In this document: piece by piece, positions 37,389 through 49,995 of the stretch
Layout of the letters: the number at the start of each line of letters is the position of its first letter
Position numbering within the stretch: position 1 is the stretch's first letter
From: Axinella damicornis
Lineage: Eukaryota > Porifera > Demospongiae > Axinellida > Axinellidae
Direction of reading: 5' to 3'
DNA: 64,000 bases
NCBI GenBank assembly: GCA_963931865.1
Contig: OZ007512.1
Span: 2,027,950 to 2,091,949 of the forward strand
The notes under the pieces: model-generated
The model's input: the letters and a program-made list of their open reading frames with translations, nothing else
What the model was told of the DNA's origin: nothing
Databases searched by the model: none
Position numbers and translations under genes: made by a program

Positions 37389-40029
37389 ATGCACGTTTTA
37401 CAATATTTGTCAGTGGCGATACTCATAGCCACTTTCTGCAAGGTGAGTGTCGATCTGTTGGTCATTCACCATGATCTGAACTCCAGGATTACATGCAGGG
37501 ACCAGTAAACACATTGAGTCCTTGTTAATTTAATTAATAATGCACAGAATTCACTAGCTCAATTATGATCAATCTCTGTAGCTAGTTGAAAATATTTGTC
37601 AAGTGTTTGGTGAGGCATGCAGGTGCATGATCTTGGTGACAGCAGTCGGTCACCTGGTAGCTAGTATCCAAAAAAGGTTTTCTGTTCGGACTAGCTAGTT
37701 TGTACGAGTCACTCTAGTCTCGTGCCCAGACCCCACCCCTCACGGGAAAGAGGGTCTGGCAACTTTGCACAGAAACCTCAGTCCTCATTTAAAAAATTCA
37801 TACTTTTTCGGCCGGACTTTCAGACTGCCAATGAAATCGTAGAGATTTCAATTTTGTCTTTATTAGGAGCGAGGAGGAGTTGTCAAATTTCTCTTGCAAT
37901 TACGTATATCATTTCATGTGTAGGACTTCTGGTTCTGTCCGGTTTCAGGTGCATGGTTAGCTGAGCTATGAATATTAAATGAAGACCGAGAATGTTGCTG
38001 AAGGTCACCACTAGACGGTTATTCCGTACACATTTCTGGCTGGGCACAAGACTAGAGTCACTTGGGCTAGCAGTATAACAAGCTTCTTTTTGTTTGTTTG
38101 TACATGTGAAAGAAAAACTCCTGATTGGTAAAAAAATGGGCTTTCTTGTCACGCTAAAATTGGCTCAATTCGTGCACTGCTCCCTTTCAGATTGTTGCTG
38201 CAGTGTCCGAGTCCAACAAAACCCAGACCATCCCAAAAGCCAACAGCTGTCCCCTCTGGTTTGTCTTCAGCAACACCTCAGATTGGAAGGGGTGCTCTCG
38301 GTGTGTCTGCCGGGAAAATTTTAGAGATGTTGTCACGTGCGATGAAAAAAAGCAGGAATCCTACCTTCGACTGGGTAACTGCATGACGTACAATGGCAGC
38401 TGTTCTGATGAACAAGACTCTGATGCCGTATCATTTGGTGCTTGTCCATACGTTTACTACAGCAACCGTGTGAATCGTGGGTACATAACCCTACCACACA
38501 ACATCTCTGATCTGAACAATGTCTTCTGTGCCCCACTGAATAGAAAGGGGCTGCTGTGCAGGGATTGTATTGATGGGTTTGGCCCTTCCATTATTAGCAT
38601 CGGCTATGCTTGTGCGAACTGCACAGAGAACAGCTATGGGTGGTTGTTATACATCTTATCAGAGTTTGTTCCTGCAACTGTATTTTACTTTGTAATTCTG
38701 ACACTTCGAATCCGTATAACATCTGCACCAATGAACTGCTTCATTATGTTCAGCCAATTAACGGTAAATCGTATAAATGAAGGTCAAGGGTTAATACATA
38801 GTACCTTAATGGCAGGACTGGATAGAACCTCACGTGCTGTGTTCAAAGTCATTCTCACAGGGTACGGATTCTGGAACCTGGACTACTTCCGTTATCTTAT
38901 TCCACCATTCTGTGTGAGCCGCGGTCTCAAGAACATTCACGTGCTTGCCCTCCAGTATGTGTCTGCCTTTTATCCACTACTGCTCATTGCTCTTACATAC
39001 ACTTGTATTGAACTACATGGACACAACTTCAGAGCAATTGTCTGGCTCTGGAAACCATTTCACAGATGCTTCGTTTATGCTAGGAGGAGGTGGGATGCAA
39101 AAGCATCCCTTATCGATGTCTTTGCTACATTTCTTCTTCTATCTTACTGTAAGCTTCTGTTTGTCTCACTGTTTCTGTTACAAGAGACGAATATATACAA
39201 TGCTGATGGTGAGCTTGTCCCAGGCACTTCAAATATCCTGTTGGTGGATGGCACTGTGCGTTATTTGAGTGAGGAGCACCTTCCGTTTGCCATCATTTCT
39301 TCCCTTATCTTGGTATTTACGTTTCTCCCTCCACTTGTGCTGATTTTCTACCCTTGCAAAGTATTTAGCAGGTGTCCCAACCGCTGTCACAAGAGAAGGT
39401 GGCATGCACTGCACACGTTCGTTGAAGCATTCCATGGATGCTACAAAGATGGAGTTACTGAAGGGAGGGATTTTCGGCACATGTCTGGAGTGTATATGCT
39501 CCTTCGTTTTCTAGTCATCATTATCAATTACCATGTGCTAGATCAAGTAGGCCGGTTGCTGCGTGTAATGATGTTCCTGAGTTTATCCATACTCATGCTA
39601 ATTGTACAGCCCTACAAGAAACGGTACATGAACGTGTTGGACGGTCTATTACTAGCTCTAATGGGGTTTCTGACACTAGTGATTATCACATTCTTGTATA
39701 TCCTGCCATCAGCAAATGAAGCACTGGCACTCATATTTGTGATAGCCTGCAGTATTCCACAGGTAGTCCTACTGTTGAGTGTCACCTACACACAATTGAA
39801 AGGAAAGCGGATAGTACAATGTATCACAGGCAAAGTTGGTACTTTGCTAAAGCAAGTACATACACGAAACCAAGCAGCAGATGAACTTTCAGATGCCGAT
39901 TCGCTGCCCCATCGATTGGTTAGTCCCAACCAGTACAACAAGTCTCTGCTGTCAGAGTCGGAGCGAACACATGCCAACTCTGAAACAGGACAAATACCAG
40001 CTGTGTACACTTACGGCTCAATCAGCTAG
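37389..40029 (+). CDS. Cysteine-rich multi-span membrane receptor-like protein, unit 2 (intact)
   Basis: Exon 1 (37389-37442) encodes an 18-residue signal peptide (MHVLQYLSVAILIATFCK) between CCCTCCCAG and GTGAGT. Exon 2 (38191-40029) follows CCCTTTCAG; the total is 630 residues. Residues about 19-165 are an ectodomain with paired cysteines (SCPLWF, CSRCVC, CMTYN, CPYV, CAPLNRKGLLCRDCIDGFG, YACANCTE) and several N-glycosylation sequons. About eight hydrophobic spans follow (from YGWLLYILSEFVPATVFYF to VILLSV-type spans near 570), with LIVQPYKKRYMNVLDG between late spans and AFHGCYKDGVTEGRDFRHMS before span 6. A cytoplasmic tail of about 55 residues is rich in Ser and Asp. It belongs to a large family of uncharacterised multi-span proteins that I know from sponges and cnidarians; ligand and signalling are unknown. 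The intron holds a 340-bp transposon. Confidence 0.8.
37715..38054. mobile_element. TAGTCTCG element with 9-bp TSD, intron of unit 2
   Basis: The ends are TAGTCTCGTGCCCAGACCC and GGGCACAAGACTA. The flanks are GAGTCACTC (37706-37714) and GAGTCACTT (38055-38063). Units 1, 3 and 4 have the single uninterrupted site TACGAGTCACTTGG, so this is a datable insertion. A partial copy is at 17355-17545. Confidence 0.88.
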
Positions 40030-40848
40030 AGACAGCTAGAGAGAGGATCCTCAAACTGTTATAATGGAATAAGGTGCATGATGAACACTTAGAATGTCAT
40101 TCACATCATCATCATAATTATGTATACCTATTACCAACCCAGATAGTGTGTGTGTGTTTACATGCAATGATTCACTGTTAATTATCCTCACCACTGTAAT
40201 CTTAAGCTTGTAATAATTATTGTGCAGTTGTCAATCATTGCATATAGCTCATGTTTGGCAATCATAACATTTTTGGTCATTGGAATGTCAGCTGTAGAAA
40301 GGCTATACACACATGCAGTGTACACGGCTGTTGCTCATTGAGTTGTGTGGTGTGTGTTGTAGTAGCTATGTGGTGTGGGTTGGTGACCGACAAAGGATCT
40401 TGAAGCTTTTTCTTGCATTTACACTGCTTGACCACTATAGGTCCCCCAGCAGACATACAGATGGGTAAACAATTAAGCTAAGTCACGTAACGTTAGAAGT
40501 GAAGCTACACAACATTTGTGGCTGTGGATACATTCTTTGATCAACACAGTGGAGAGGCATTGAGATGCAACTGAGTTGACCAGAGCCTGCATAGTTAAAA
40601 CAACCCTTTTCCTTTTACAGTGTACTGAGATGCTATTTCCATACATGTACATGTCAACCCTTTATTCGCATATCATGATCCAGTTGTACAATGTTTTGCC
40701 AACAACATGCGATCATGAAGAGCGATCCAGCTTCATTTCCACAGTCAAGTTCCCCAAGGGCATGAGCTACCACAATGCGCTTAGATTCCTACTTGGAACA
40801 GCACAGTGCATATGTTTTGCACAGAAATGAATGTTTACATACTTATCG

Positions 40849-41273
40849 CAATGTTGTTTTAGTTATCTAAAACTGAAAGCAGAGGTATAGTCAAAATATT
40901 ACATTATGATAAACTGTAACCAAAGTTAAATATACAGAAATACAAAGGTAGAGGCAATATTACGTTACAAAACAGAACAAACTGACAAACAAACACATAA
41001 AGAAACAGACAAACTGAAATAGTTTAGTTTTTGGTTTTAATTAGGTAGAAGTCGCATTGTTTAGTTTAGTTTTAGTTTTAATTACTAAATCTCAAAAGGG
41101 CTAACTTAGTAAAGGCTCTTAGTAACCACCATTTTGGGTGATTTTCATATTAGTTTAGTTGTAGTTTTAATTAACAGGCTGAGACAGTCCTCATTTAGTT
41201 TTAGTTTTAATTACTAAATATGCCATACTAAAATGCATTATAGTTTTCGTTTTACTTAGCTAAAACAACATTG
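40849..41273. mobile_element. 425-bp hAT-like MITE with 8-bp TSD
   Basis: The ends CAATGTTGTTTTAG and CTAAAACAACATTG are inverted; the AT-rich interior is built from AGTTTTAGTTTTAATTA units. ACTTATCG is duplicated exactly (40841-40848, 41274-41281). The empty site ATACTTATCGGATCC is present in unit 1 near 31135. Confidence 0.85.
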
Positions 41274-42417
41274 ACTTATCGGATCCATGTAGTCTATCAT
41301 TGCTTGTAAGGACATGTCATCGCAGACACCCACCAAGCTAAGAAGAACGCCTGCCAGAGATCACATTTTTCCTTATTTGGCAACAATGAACCACTATTTC
41401 CTGTTGTTGCATTGAAACTGAGATTACATTCAGCAGTTCAGTATCTTCATACCACTATTATACTAGTCAGGTTCTAGTCACTTTGGCACCGCACATCACT
41501 CCATATATATGCAGTTGTTGTTGGATCACTTCAGCTATAGAGTTGGTGGTAAGTCACTCAGCTAGCGTGCATGTGTGCGATACTTCAGCTATGTAGCATA
41601 CGTACCTTTCAGAAAGTAATTCCTCTATCCCTACATATCTACCAATTCATAGCTATACTAATGTGACAGTTAAATACAATGCATGATAGGAATAATCTTG
41701 TGGAGATGTTCGCTGAAGTGTGGTTTGCTTTTTTTGCAGCAGCTATGTCTGTCAACAATAATCAGTATTTCATGTACTGATGCACAAATTTCGGATCAGA
41801 TACTGGCTATAATATCGACAAAAATATTGGTATCCATAATCAGCTATTGGCAATTTACAGAAATGGATACTGTCAGTAGCCATAATTTTGCGAGACAATT
41901 GGCTGCAAAATTACTGAAAAGAAAGATGGGGAGCAGTTGCTGGTATTGGTATGGAGATAGTTGATAACCATCCATTGTCAGTCAGTATCGGAATATTGGC
42001 TAAATTCCGTAGCGGTACTCAACTTGATCCTATAGCTAGAAGCAGTTCTGAATCAGTTACTGTAGTAATAGTTATTGTTAGTGCACTACTGAGGTGGCAT
42101 AATAGCTAAGTCCTTTCAGCTTCTAAAAAAGAGTATACTTTGTCTCAGAGAAGGGGAAATGGGCTGCAGTGTCTCTCCTAGTCAGGTAGCTATCAGGCTA
42201 CAAGTTGCAGAGATATAAGTGGTTGTAAACATTATACAATATGGGTGCCAGTGAGCGAACGGAGAAGAGATAAAGAAAAATGGAATTGTTAAAAGTGGAA
42301 CCATTACTCTATAGTACAAAATTATAGCGAAGGGTGCAGTCATGACAATCAGGTAGCAATTAATGATTGAACCTGTTACCATGTGATCTGATCCTTTCTC
42401 CCTCCCAGGTCAGTGCA

Positions 42418-44726
42418 ATGCATGTTTTACATTATTTGTCAGTGGTGATATTCATAGCCACTTTATGCAAGGTGAGTGCTGATCTATTGGTCATTCATGA
42501 TCCGAACTCCAGGATTACATGCAGTAAACACAGTCATTGAGTCCTATTGCACAGAATTCAGTAGCTCATTACGATCGATCTCTGTAGTTGGAAATATTTG
42601 CCAAGTGTATGGTGAGGCATGCAGGTGATCTTGGTGACAGCAGTCGGATACTTAGGAAATGGTCACTCAAGGGCCTGGTAGCTAGCTATATAGTTTCTGT
42701 TAGGACTGATTTGTACGAGTCACTTGGGCTAGCAGTATAACAAGCATTTCTTTTTGTTTGTCTGTACATGTGAAAGAAAAATTCTTGATTCGTAAAAAAT
42801 GGGCCCTGAGTAACACATGACTGTTTCTTGTCACGCTAAAGTTGGCTCAGTTCGTGCACTGCCTGCCCCCTTTCAGATTGTTGCTGCAGTGTCTGAGTCC
42901 AACAAAACCCAGACCATCCCAAAAGCCAACAGCTGTCCCCTCTGGTTTGTCTTCAGCAACACCTCAGATGGGAAGGGGTGCTCTCGGTGTGTCTGCCGGG
43001 AAACGTTTAGAGATGTTGTCACGTGTGATGAGAAAAAGCAGGAATCCTACCTTCGACTGGGTAACTGCATGACGTACAATGGCAGCTGTTCTGATGAACA
43101 AGACTCTGATGCCGTATCATTTGGTGATTGTCCATACGTTTACTACAGCAACCGTGTGAATTGTGGGTACATAACCCTACCACACAACATCCCTGATCTG
43201 AACAATGTCTTCTGTGCCCCACTGAATAGAGAGGGGCTGCTGTGCAGGGATTGTATTGATGGGTTTGGCCCTTCCATCATTAGCATCGGCTATGCTTGTG
43301 CAAACTGCACAGAGAGCAGCTATGGGTGGTTGCTATACATCTTATCAGAGTTTGTTCCTGCAACTGTCTTTTACTTTGTAATTCTGACACTTCGAATCCG
43401 TATCACCTCTGCACCAATGAACTGCTTCATTATGTTCAGCCAATTAACGGTAAATCGTATAAATGAAGGTCAAGGGTTAATACGTAGTACCTTAAAGGCA
43501 GGACTGGATAGAACTTCACGTGCCGTGTTCAAAGTCATTCTCACAGGGTACGGATTCTGGAACCTGGACTACTTCCACTATCTCATTCCACCATTCTGTG
43601 TGAGCCGAAGCCTGAAAAACATTCACGTTCTTGCCCTCCAGTATGTGTCTGCCTTTTATCCACTACTGCTCATTGCTCTTACATACACGTGTGTTGAACT
43701 ACATGGACACAACTTCAGACCAATTGTCTGGCTATGGAAACCTTTTCACAGATGCTTCGTTTATGCTAGGAGGAGGTGGGATGCAAAAGCATCCCTTATC
43801 GATGTCTTTGCCACATTTCTTCTTCTGTCTTACTCTAAGCTTCTGTTTGTCTCACTGTATCTGTTAGAAGAGACGAATATATACAATGCTGATGGTGAGC
43901 TTGTCCCAGGCACTTCAAATATCCTGCTGGTGGATGCCACTGTGCGTTATTTGAGTGCGGAGCACCTTCCATTTGCCATCATTTCTTTCCTTATCTTGGT
44001 ATTTAGTTTCTCCCTCCACTTGTACTGATCTTCTACCCTTGCAAAGTGTTTAGCAGGTGTCCCAACCGCTGTCACAAGAGAAGGTGGCATGCACTGCACA
44101 CGTTCGTTGAAGCATTCCATGGATGTTACAAAGATGGAATTACTGATGAAGGGAGGGATTTTCGGCACATGTCTGGAGTGTATATGCTCCTTCGTTTCCT
44201 AGTGTTCATTGTCAACTACCACGTGGTAGATCAAATAGCCCGGTTGCTGCGTGTAATGATGTTCCTGAGTTTATCCATACTCATGCTAATTGTACAGCCC
44301 TACAAGAAACGGTACATGAACGTGTTGGACGGTCTATTACTAGCTCTAATGGGGTTTCTGACACTAGTGATTATCACATCCTTGTATATCCTGCCATCAG
44401 CAAACAAAGCACTGGCACTCATATCCATGATAGCTGGCGGTATTCCACAGCTAGTCCTACTGTTGAGTGTCACCTACACACAATTGAAAGGAAAGCAGAT
44501 AGTACGATGCATCACAGGCAAAGTTGCTACTTTGCTAAAGCAACTACGTACACGAAACCAAGCAGATGAACTTTCAGATGCCGATTCGCTGCCCCATCGA
44601 TTGGTTAGTCCCAACCAGTACAACAGGTCTCTGCTGTCAGAGTCGGAGCGAACACATACCAACTCTGAAACACTTTCAGTACGAGGACAAGTACCACCCG
44701 TGTACACTTACGGCTCAATCAGCTAG
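42418..44726 (+). pseudogene. Receptor paralogue, unit 3 (single-base frameshift)
   Basis: Exon 1 is 42418-42471 (MHVLHYLSVVIFIATLCK) and exon 2 is 42877-44726. Compared with unit 2 one base is missing near 44007 (TTTAGTTTCTCCC against TTTACGTTTCTCCC), within the fifth membrane span. The frame ends at 44026-44028 and the remaining 226 codons continue in another frame to the conserved VYTYGSIS end. Everything else is intact and close to unit 2, so this is a young pseudogene or a sequencing error. Extra differences from unit 2 are substitutions and one codon gained (ITDEGRDF). Confidence 0.75.
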
Positions 44727-46194
44727 AGAGAGCTAGAGAGAGGAGCCTCAAACTGTTATAATGGAATAAGGTGATGAAGACTTAGAATGTCATTCACATC
44801 ATCATCATTATGTATGCAGACCTATTACCAACACAAAGAGTATGTGTGTGTATACATGCAATGATTCACTGTTAATTATGCTCACCACTGTAATCTTAAG
44901 CTTGTAATAATTATTGTGCAGTTGTGGATCATTGCATATAGCTCATGTTGGCAATCATACCATTTTGGAATGTCAACAGTAGAAAGGCTATATATAGCTA
45001 CACACATACAGTGTACACGGCTGTTGCTCAATGAGTTGCGTGGTGTGTGTCTTAGTATGTGGTGTGGGTTAATTGGTGACCGACAAAGGATCTTGAAGCT
45101 TTTTCTTGCATTTACACTGCTTGACCACTATAGGTCCCCCAGCAGACATACAAATGGGTAAACAATTAAGCTAAGTCACGTATCTACAATTATGAAACGT
45201 TAGAAGTGGAGCTACACAACATTTGTGGCTGTGGGTATACATTCTTTGGAGGAGTCACTGAGATGCAACTGAGGTGACCAGAGCCTGCATAGTTAAAACA
45301 ACCCTTTTCCTTCTACAGTGTACTGAGATGCTATTTCCATACATGTGATCATGAAGAGCGATCCAGTCTCATTTTCACAGTCAAGTTCCCCAAGGACATG
45401 AGCTACCACAATGTGCTTAGATTCCTACTTGGAACAGCACAGTGCATATGTTTTGCACAGAAACGAATGTTTACATACTTATCAGATATACATGTTTTTC
45501 TGTAGTCTATCATTGCTTTTAAGGAAATGTCATTGCAGACACCCACCAAGCAGAACGCCTGCCAGAGATCAAATTTTTCCTTATTTGGCAACAATGAACC
45601 ACTATTTCCTGTTGTTGCATCGAAACTGAGATTACATTCAGCAGTTCAGTATCTTCATACCACTATTATAATAGTCAGGTTCTGGTCACTTTGGCACCGC
45701 ACATCACTCCATATATATGCAGTTGTTGTTGGATCACTTCAGCTATAGAGTTGGTGGTAAGTCACTCAGCTAGCGTGCATGTGTGCGATACTTCAGCTAT
45801 GTAGCATACATACCTTTCAGAACATAATTCCTCTATCCCTACATATCTAGCTACAAATTCATAGCTATACTAATGTGACAGTTAAATACAATGATCTTGT
45901 GGAGATGTTCGCTGAAGTGCGGTTTGCTTTTATGCAGCAGCAATAGCTATGTCTGATCAGTATTTCATGTACTGATGCACAAATTTCGGATCGGATATCA
46001 GCTATAATTAGATCGACAAAATATTAGTATCAATAATCAGCTATTGGCAATTTACAGAAATGGATACTGTCAGTAGCCATAATTTTGCGAGACAATTGGC
46101 TGTAAAATTACTGAAAATTTCAGCAAAGATGCGGATCTGTTGCTGGTATCGGTAGCTTTGGAGATAGCTAGTTGTTAACCATCCATTGTCAGTC

Positions 46195-46289
46195 TAGCCT
46201 CGTTCCCAGTCCCACGCCCAGCTTTTCGTTGCTTGCAGTACCGTACTGCAAGCGACGAAAAGCTGGGCGATGGCCTGGGAACGAGGCTA
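46195..46289. mobile_element. 95-bp TAGCCTCG element with 9-bp TSD in unit 4
   Basis: TTGTCAGTC (46186-46194) and TTGTTAGTC (46290-46298) flank inverted ends TAGCCTCGTTCCCAG and CTGGGAACGAGGCTA. The empty site CATTGTCAGTCAGTATCGG is present in unit 3 near 41972. Confidence 0.88.
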
Positions 46290-46369
46290 TTGTTAGTCAG
46301 TATCTAAATTCCGTATATAGTGGTACTCAACTTGATCCTCGAAGCAGTTCTGAATCAGCTATAGCTATA

Positions 46370-46779
46370 GAGCGTTTTCATTGACGTCACATGACGTCAT
46401 CGTCCCGTTAAAGTTGTTGCTATAGCAACCAAAATTTATTTGACAAAAGTTGGATGGTTGTAGAATGCAAATTTAAAATATGAGAATAATTGGAAACATC
46501 GCTAAAAAGTTATGAGCCTTAATTAGTATTTTAGTGCTCTCCATAGAAAATGTATGGGAAATTTGCCTGGTGTACAGTTTTGGTACACCAGCACTTTTCA
46601 CCATACATTTTCTATGGAGAGTACCAAACTTCTGAGGCTTATAACGTTTTAATAGCAGCACCATTAATTTTCCTTTCATACTTCAGGATTGCATTCTACA
46701 AAACCTTAGCTACTTGCAAAATAATTTTGGTTGCCATAGCAACAAAATCAAAATTTGATGACATCACATGAAAACGCTC
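46370..46779. mobile_element. 410-bp MITE with TA TSD in unit 4
   Basis: GAGCGTTTTCA at the left and TGAAAACGCTC at the right are perfect inverted ends flanked by TA (46368-46369, 46780-46781). Long inner arms are also inverted (GTTGCTATAGCAACCAAAAT, CTCTCCATAGAAAATGTATG, tip near 46572). The units lacking it read straight through at GAATCAGTTATTGTTAG. A Tc1/mariner-type origin is likely. Confidence 0.8.
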
Positions 46780-46842
46780 TATTAGTTATTGTTAGTGCAC
46801 TATTGAGGTGGTATAATAGCCAAGTGTCCTTTTAGCCTTTAA

Positions 46843-46983
46843 CTCTTTACCAACCATAAGAAACAGCTTAGGGAAGCAAAACCCTGTATTAAAGTATAAC
46901 GCCTAGTATTAAATTCCCCATATAAATTCTTATGGGCTTATGGGAGCTCATGACGGCTTTTGCAGTCATTGGTTGGTAAAGAG
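46843..46983. mobile_element. TTAA MITE in unit 4
   Basis: Ends CTCTTTACCAACCATAAG and TTGGTTGGTAAAGAG with TTAA on both sides (46839-46842, 46984-46987). Same family as 31672-31763 but with a different interior. The empty site GCCTTTAAAGAAAAGGG is seen in unit 1 near 32560. Confidence 0.82.
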
Positions 46984-47289
46984 TTAAAGAAAAGGGTACT
47001 TTGTCTCAGAGAAGGGGAAATGGGCTGCAGTGTCTCTCCTAGTCAGGTAGCTATCAGGCTACAAGTTGCAGAGATATAAGTGGTTGTAAACATTATACAA
47101 TATGGGTGCCAGTGAGCGAACAGAGAAGAGATAAACTCGAAAAATGGAATTGTTGAAAGCGGAACCATTTCTCTATAGTACGAAATTATAGTAAAGGGTG
47201 CAGTAATGACAATGTATATACAGTTTCAGGTAGCAATGTTTGAATTTGAATCTGTTACCATGTGATCTGATCCTTTCTCCCTCCCAGCA

Positions 47290-49499
47290 ATGCACATTTT
47301 ACATTATTTGTCAGTGGCGATACTCATAGCCACTTTCTGCAAGGTGAGTGCCCGGCGATCTATTCATCATCTATTCATCATCCGAACTCCAGGATTAGCT
47401 ACTTGCCGGGATTTATGTACAGATGATTTATGTGTGGTCTTGGTTTCATCTCTTTCATCAGGACCCTAGCGCACCGTGATGACTCCTGGAAGGTTTCTGA
47501 GGGATCTAAGCATGTTACAGAAGATTGAAAACAGTCCGTAGTGGCATTGGATTGCTTTGTGTGTGTGCAATAACGGATTTTATAATGATGTTGATACAAA
47601 ATCTATAAATAAACGGCTATAAATAGTGCGTGCATGGTTGCTAGGCAACGTGAGTGACGTCATCGTCTTCAGCAACTCCCTGGCTACCTGGAGATATATG
47701 GTTGCTGGGGACTTTATAGCATAGTCACTGCACAACAGATTTTTATAGATGAGCTGGTTATTATTGATTACTGCCTCCAAAATAAACTCACCAGGGAAAG
47801 GGTTAAACACATTGGATATTTAGGCCTTAATCAGAATTCAACTAGCTAATTATTATGATCTCTGTAGTTGGAAATATTTGCCAAGGTAGCGAGGCATGCA
47901 AGTGATCTTGATGACAGCAATCTGATCATACTTAGGTACCGTTTGTAAATGGTCACGTGCACCCTAGGGTCTGTATAGAGGTTTTCCATTGGACTACATG
48001 TAATTGTACGAGTCACTTGGGCTAGTAGTACGTATAACAAGCATTCTTTTTTGTTTGTCTGTGTGAAAAACCTCTGGAAATTTTAGGCACTGGGTAGCTA
48101 ACATAACATTATTATGACTATCATTTTACTACAGTTCTTGTCACGCCAAAATTGGCTCAACTTAATTTTTATGCACTCCTCCCTTTCTTGCATGCAATAC
48201 ATACAGATTGTTGCTGCAGTGTCTGAGTCCAACAAAACCCAGCCCATCCCAAAAGCCAACAGCTGTCCCCTCTGGTTTGACTCCAGCAACACCTCAGATG
48301 GGAAGGGGTGCTCTCGGTGTGTCTGCCGGGAAAATTTTAGAGATGTTGTCACGTGTGATGAAAAAAAGCAGGAATCCTACCTTCGACTGAAGGGGAAAGA
48401 TGAGATTGATGATGGAGCTAGAGGGCAGCTTGAAAAGTACCTACAATTGGTGCTTCAGGAGCAGCCATTCCGCACCAGCGTGTATGGCTTTCTAACTGAT
48501 AATATCTCACTGCATCTTGTCATTGCAACACGCACGAAGGATGCCATACGCACCGACTGGATTCTTGATGTGTCATGGAACACCACGGATTCTGGGGTGC
48601 AAGCTGCCAAGGTAGTATCATGCCTGGCTTCCATGTCTCTGACTGAACTTCATTACCATCTACCATCTGTTGTGGTGGTAGAACAAGGCAAGGTTGAGTT
48701 ACAAGGTGTCCTTGGTAATGGACTTTCAGGTTTTGTGTACAAGGGGAAACTGGGTGAAACGACTTTGGTTGTAAAAGTCTTTAAGGATCTTGAAAGGCTG
48801 AGCCGTGAGGAGAGGATGCTGAGAAAGTTGAGGAGGTCCAATGTGTTGCATATCCCAAGCATTAATGCTGTTGCAGGCAACGCATTGCTGTTAACACCGC
48901 TTGCGAGATCTTTTGTTTCTGTTGGAGAAACTGGCCCTTTCTTGGCTCCCCTTCACATACAACAGATGGTGGAGACCCTACACCAAGCACACTGTTGTGA
49001 TATCGTGCACCGTGACGTTCGTAGTGCAAACATCTATGCAGTAACTAAGCATGAGGTGCTGCTCAATGACTGGGGGTCTTCATGCATGCGCAGTGTTGGT
49101 GAGTGCATTCCGTATGAGGGAGTGATTGCAGAAGCTTCTGATCACATTTTGGCATTGCTGATTGACGGGAAACATGTGGTTGTTCGTCCTAACGACGACC
49201 TTCATGCATTAGCCCGTACTGTCTACCGTATTCTCTTCAAACCACCACCGCACATGATTGCGAGTACAATGGAAGTAGAAGGCTTGAAGAAGATCAAGCA
49301 GTTTTGGAATGATTGTGGTCGTTCATGGCAAGAGATATTCGAGTTGGCAGAACGTGCAGTAGTTCAAGATCGGGACACATACAAGCTGTTTGAAGATGCC
49401 CTGTGTGGAATTCTACATGTTGTGGATGTGCACACATGGGCAGAGTGGTCACCGAGTTACAACCTATGTAGCCTACATGATGTATACCTAGAAAATTAA
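47290..49499 (+). CDS. Chimera: receptor signal peptide and ectodomain start fused to a Crinkler-type protein kinase
   Basis: Exon 1 (47290-47343, MHILHYLSVAILIATFCK) and exon 2 (48207-49499) give 448 residues. Residues 1-79 match the neighbouring receptors up to ESYLRL; from residue 80 (KGKDEIDDGARG) the sequence is unrelated to them. Residues about 80-180 resemble the helper region that precedes kinases in Crinkler (CRN) proteins (GQLEKYLQLVLQEQPFR, YGFLTD). Then comes a diverged kinase: glycine loop GVLGNGLSGFVYKG (about 185), lysine in VVKVF (208), catalytic HRDVRSAN (286-293, Asp288 and Asn293), and DWG in place of DFG (306). Catalytic residues are present, so activity is possible. There is no membrane span, so if translated as modelled the kinase would enter the secretory pathway, which is odd. 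An unannotated alternative promoter or start for the kinase part is possible. The junction at 48389/48390 lies inside an exon, with no intron there. Confidence 0.7.
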
Positions 49500-49995
49500 T
49501 TGGCAATTGAGTTAATGATTTTGGAATTTTGCACTGTATTGAACACAAGTACAGAGGTATTGCAGAAGAATGAACATACCTTGCGAGGTCTTTTGTTTCT
49601 GTCGTTTGTTTCTGTCGTTTGTGATATACACATGCAGGCAAACAAATCATAGATGTCTACAAATTCAATTTCTAGTAAACTATGAAACCCATAATTGGTA
49701 TCGCATCTAGTTAACATGCATAAAAATCAGATTGCAGCAGATCTAGAGAGGATTAAGGCTGCACCGCACCTGGACTATACAGCAGACATCCAGGATGCAT
49801 GTACACATAATTATAGCCTGTTGCCAGGTGGTTGCTAGGTTGTGCTGGTTTAAAATTACCCCTAGAGTAACTCTAGACTTTGCTCACTTAAAGTTCCCCC
49901 TAGAGTAACTCTAGGTTTAAAACCTCATTTTAAACCAACTTCTGTAGGACCGTGAAATGTTAACCGCCTATATAGTACACTAGTACCTGGTAATC

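Larger units (their letters stand above)
30720..49500 (+). repeat. Head-to-tail array of four duplicated receptor-gene units
   Basis: Homologous blocks occur in the same order four times: upstream sequence (TTCCTACTTGGAACAGCACA, CTATTTCCTGTTGTTGCAT, GTTGGTGGTAAGTCACTCAG), a signal-peptide exon, an intron, a main exon, and a 3' flank (GGATCCTCAAACTGTTATAA). Approximate extents are 30.8-35.5, 36.1-40.83, 41.27-45.45 and 45.45-49.5 kb; the fourth is replaced after 48389. Identity is highest over the C-terminal coding part, suggesting recent duplication or gene conversion. Differences between units are mostly transposon insertions. Confidence 0.85.

Noticed and set aside
41683..41964. 93-codon frame upstream of receptor unit 3 as a 5' exon
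   Set aside because: The homologous stretches in units 1, 2 and 4 are interrupted or missing, so it is not conserved; the signal-peptide exon at 42418 explains the N-terminus.
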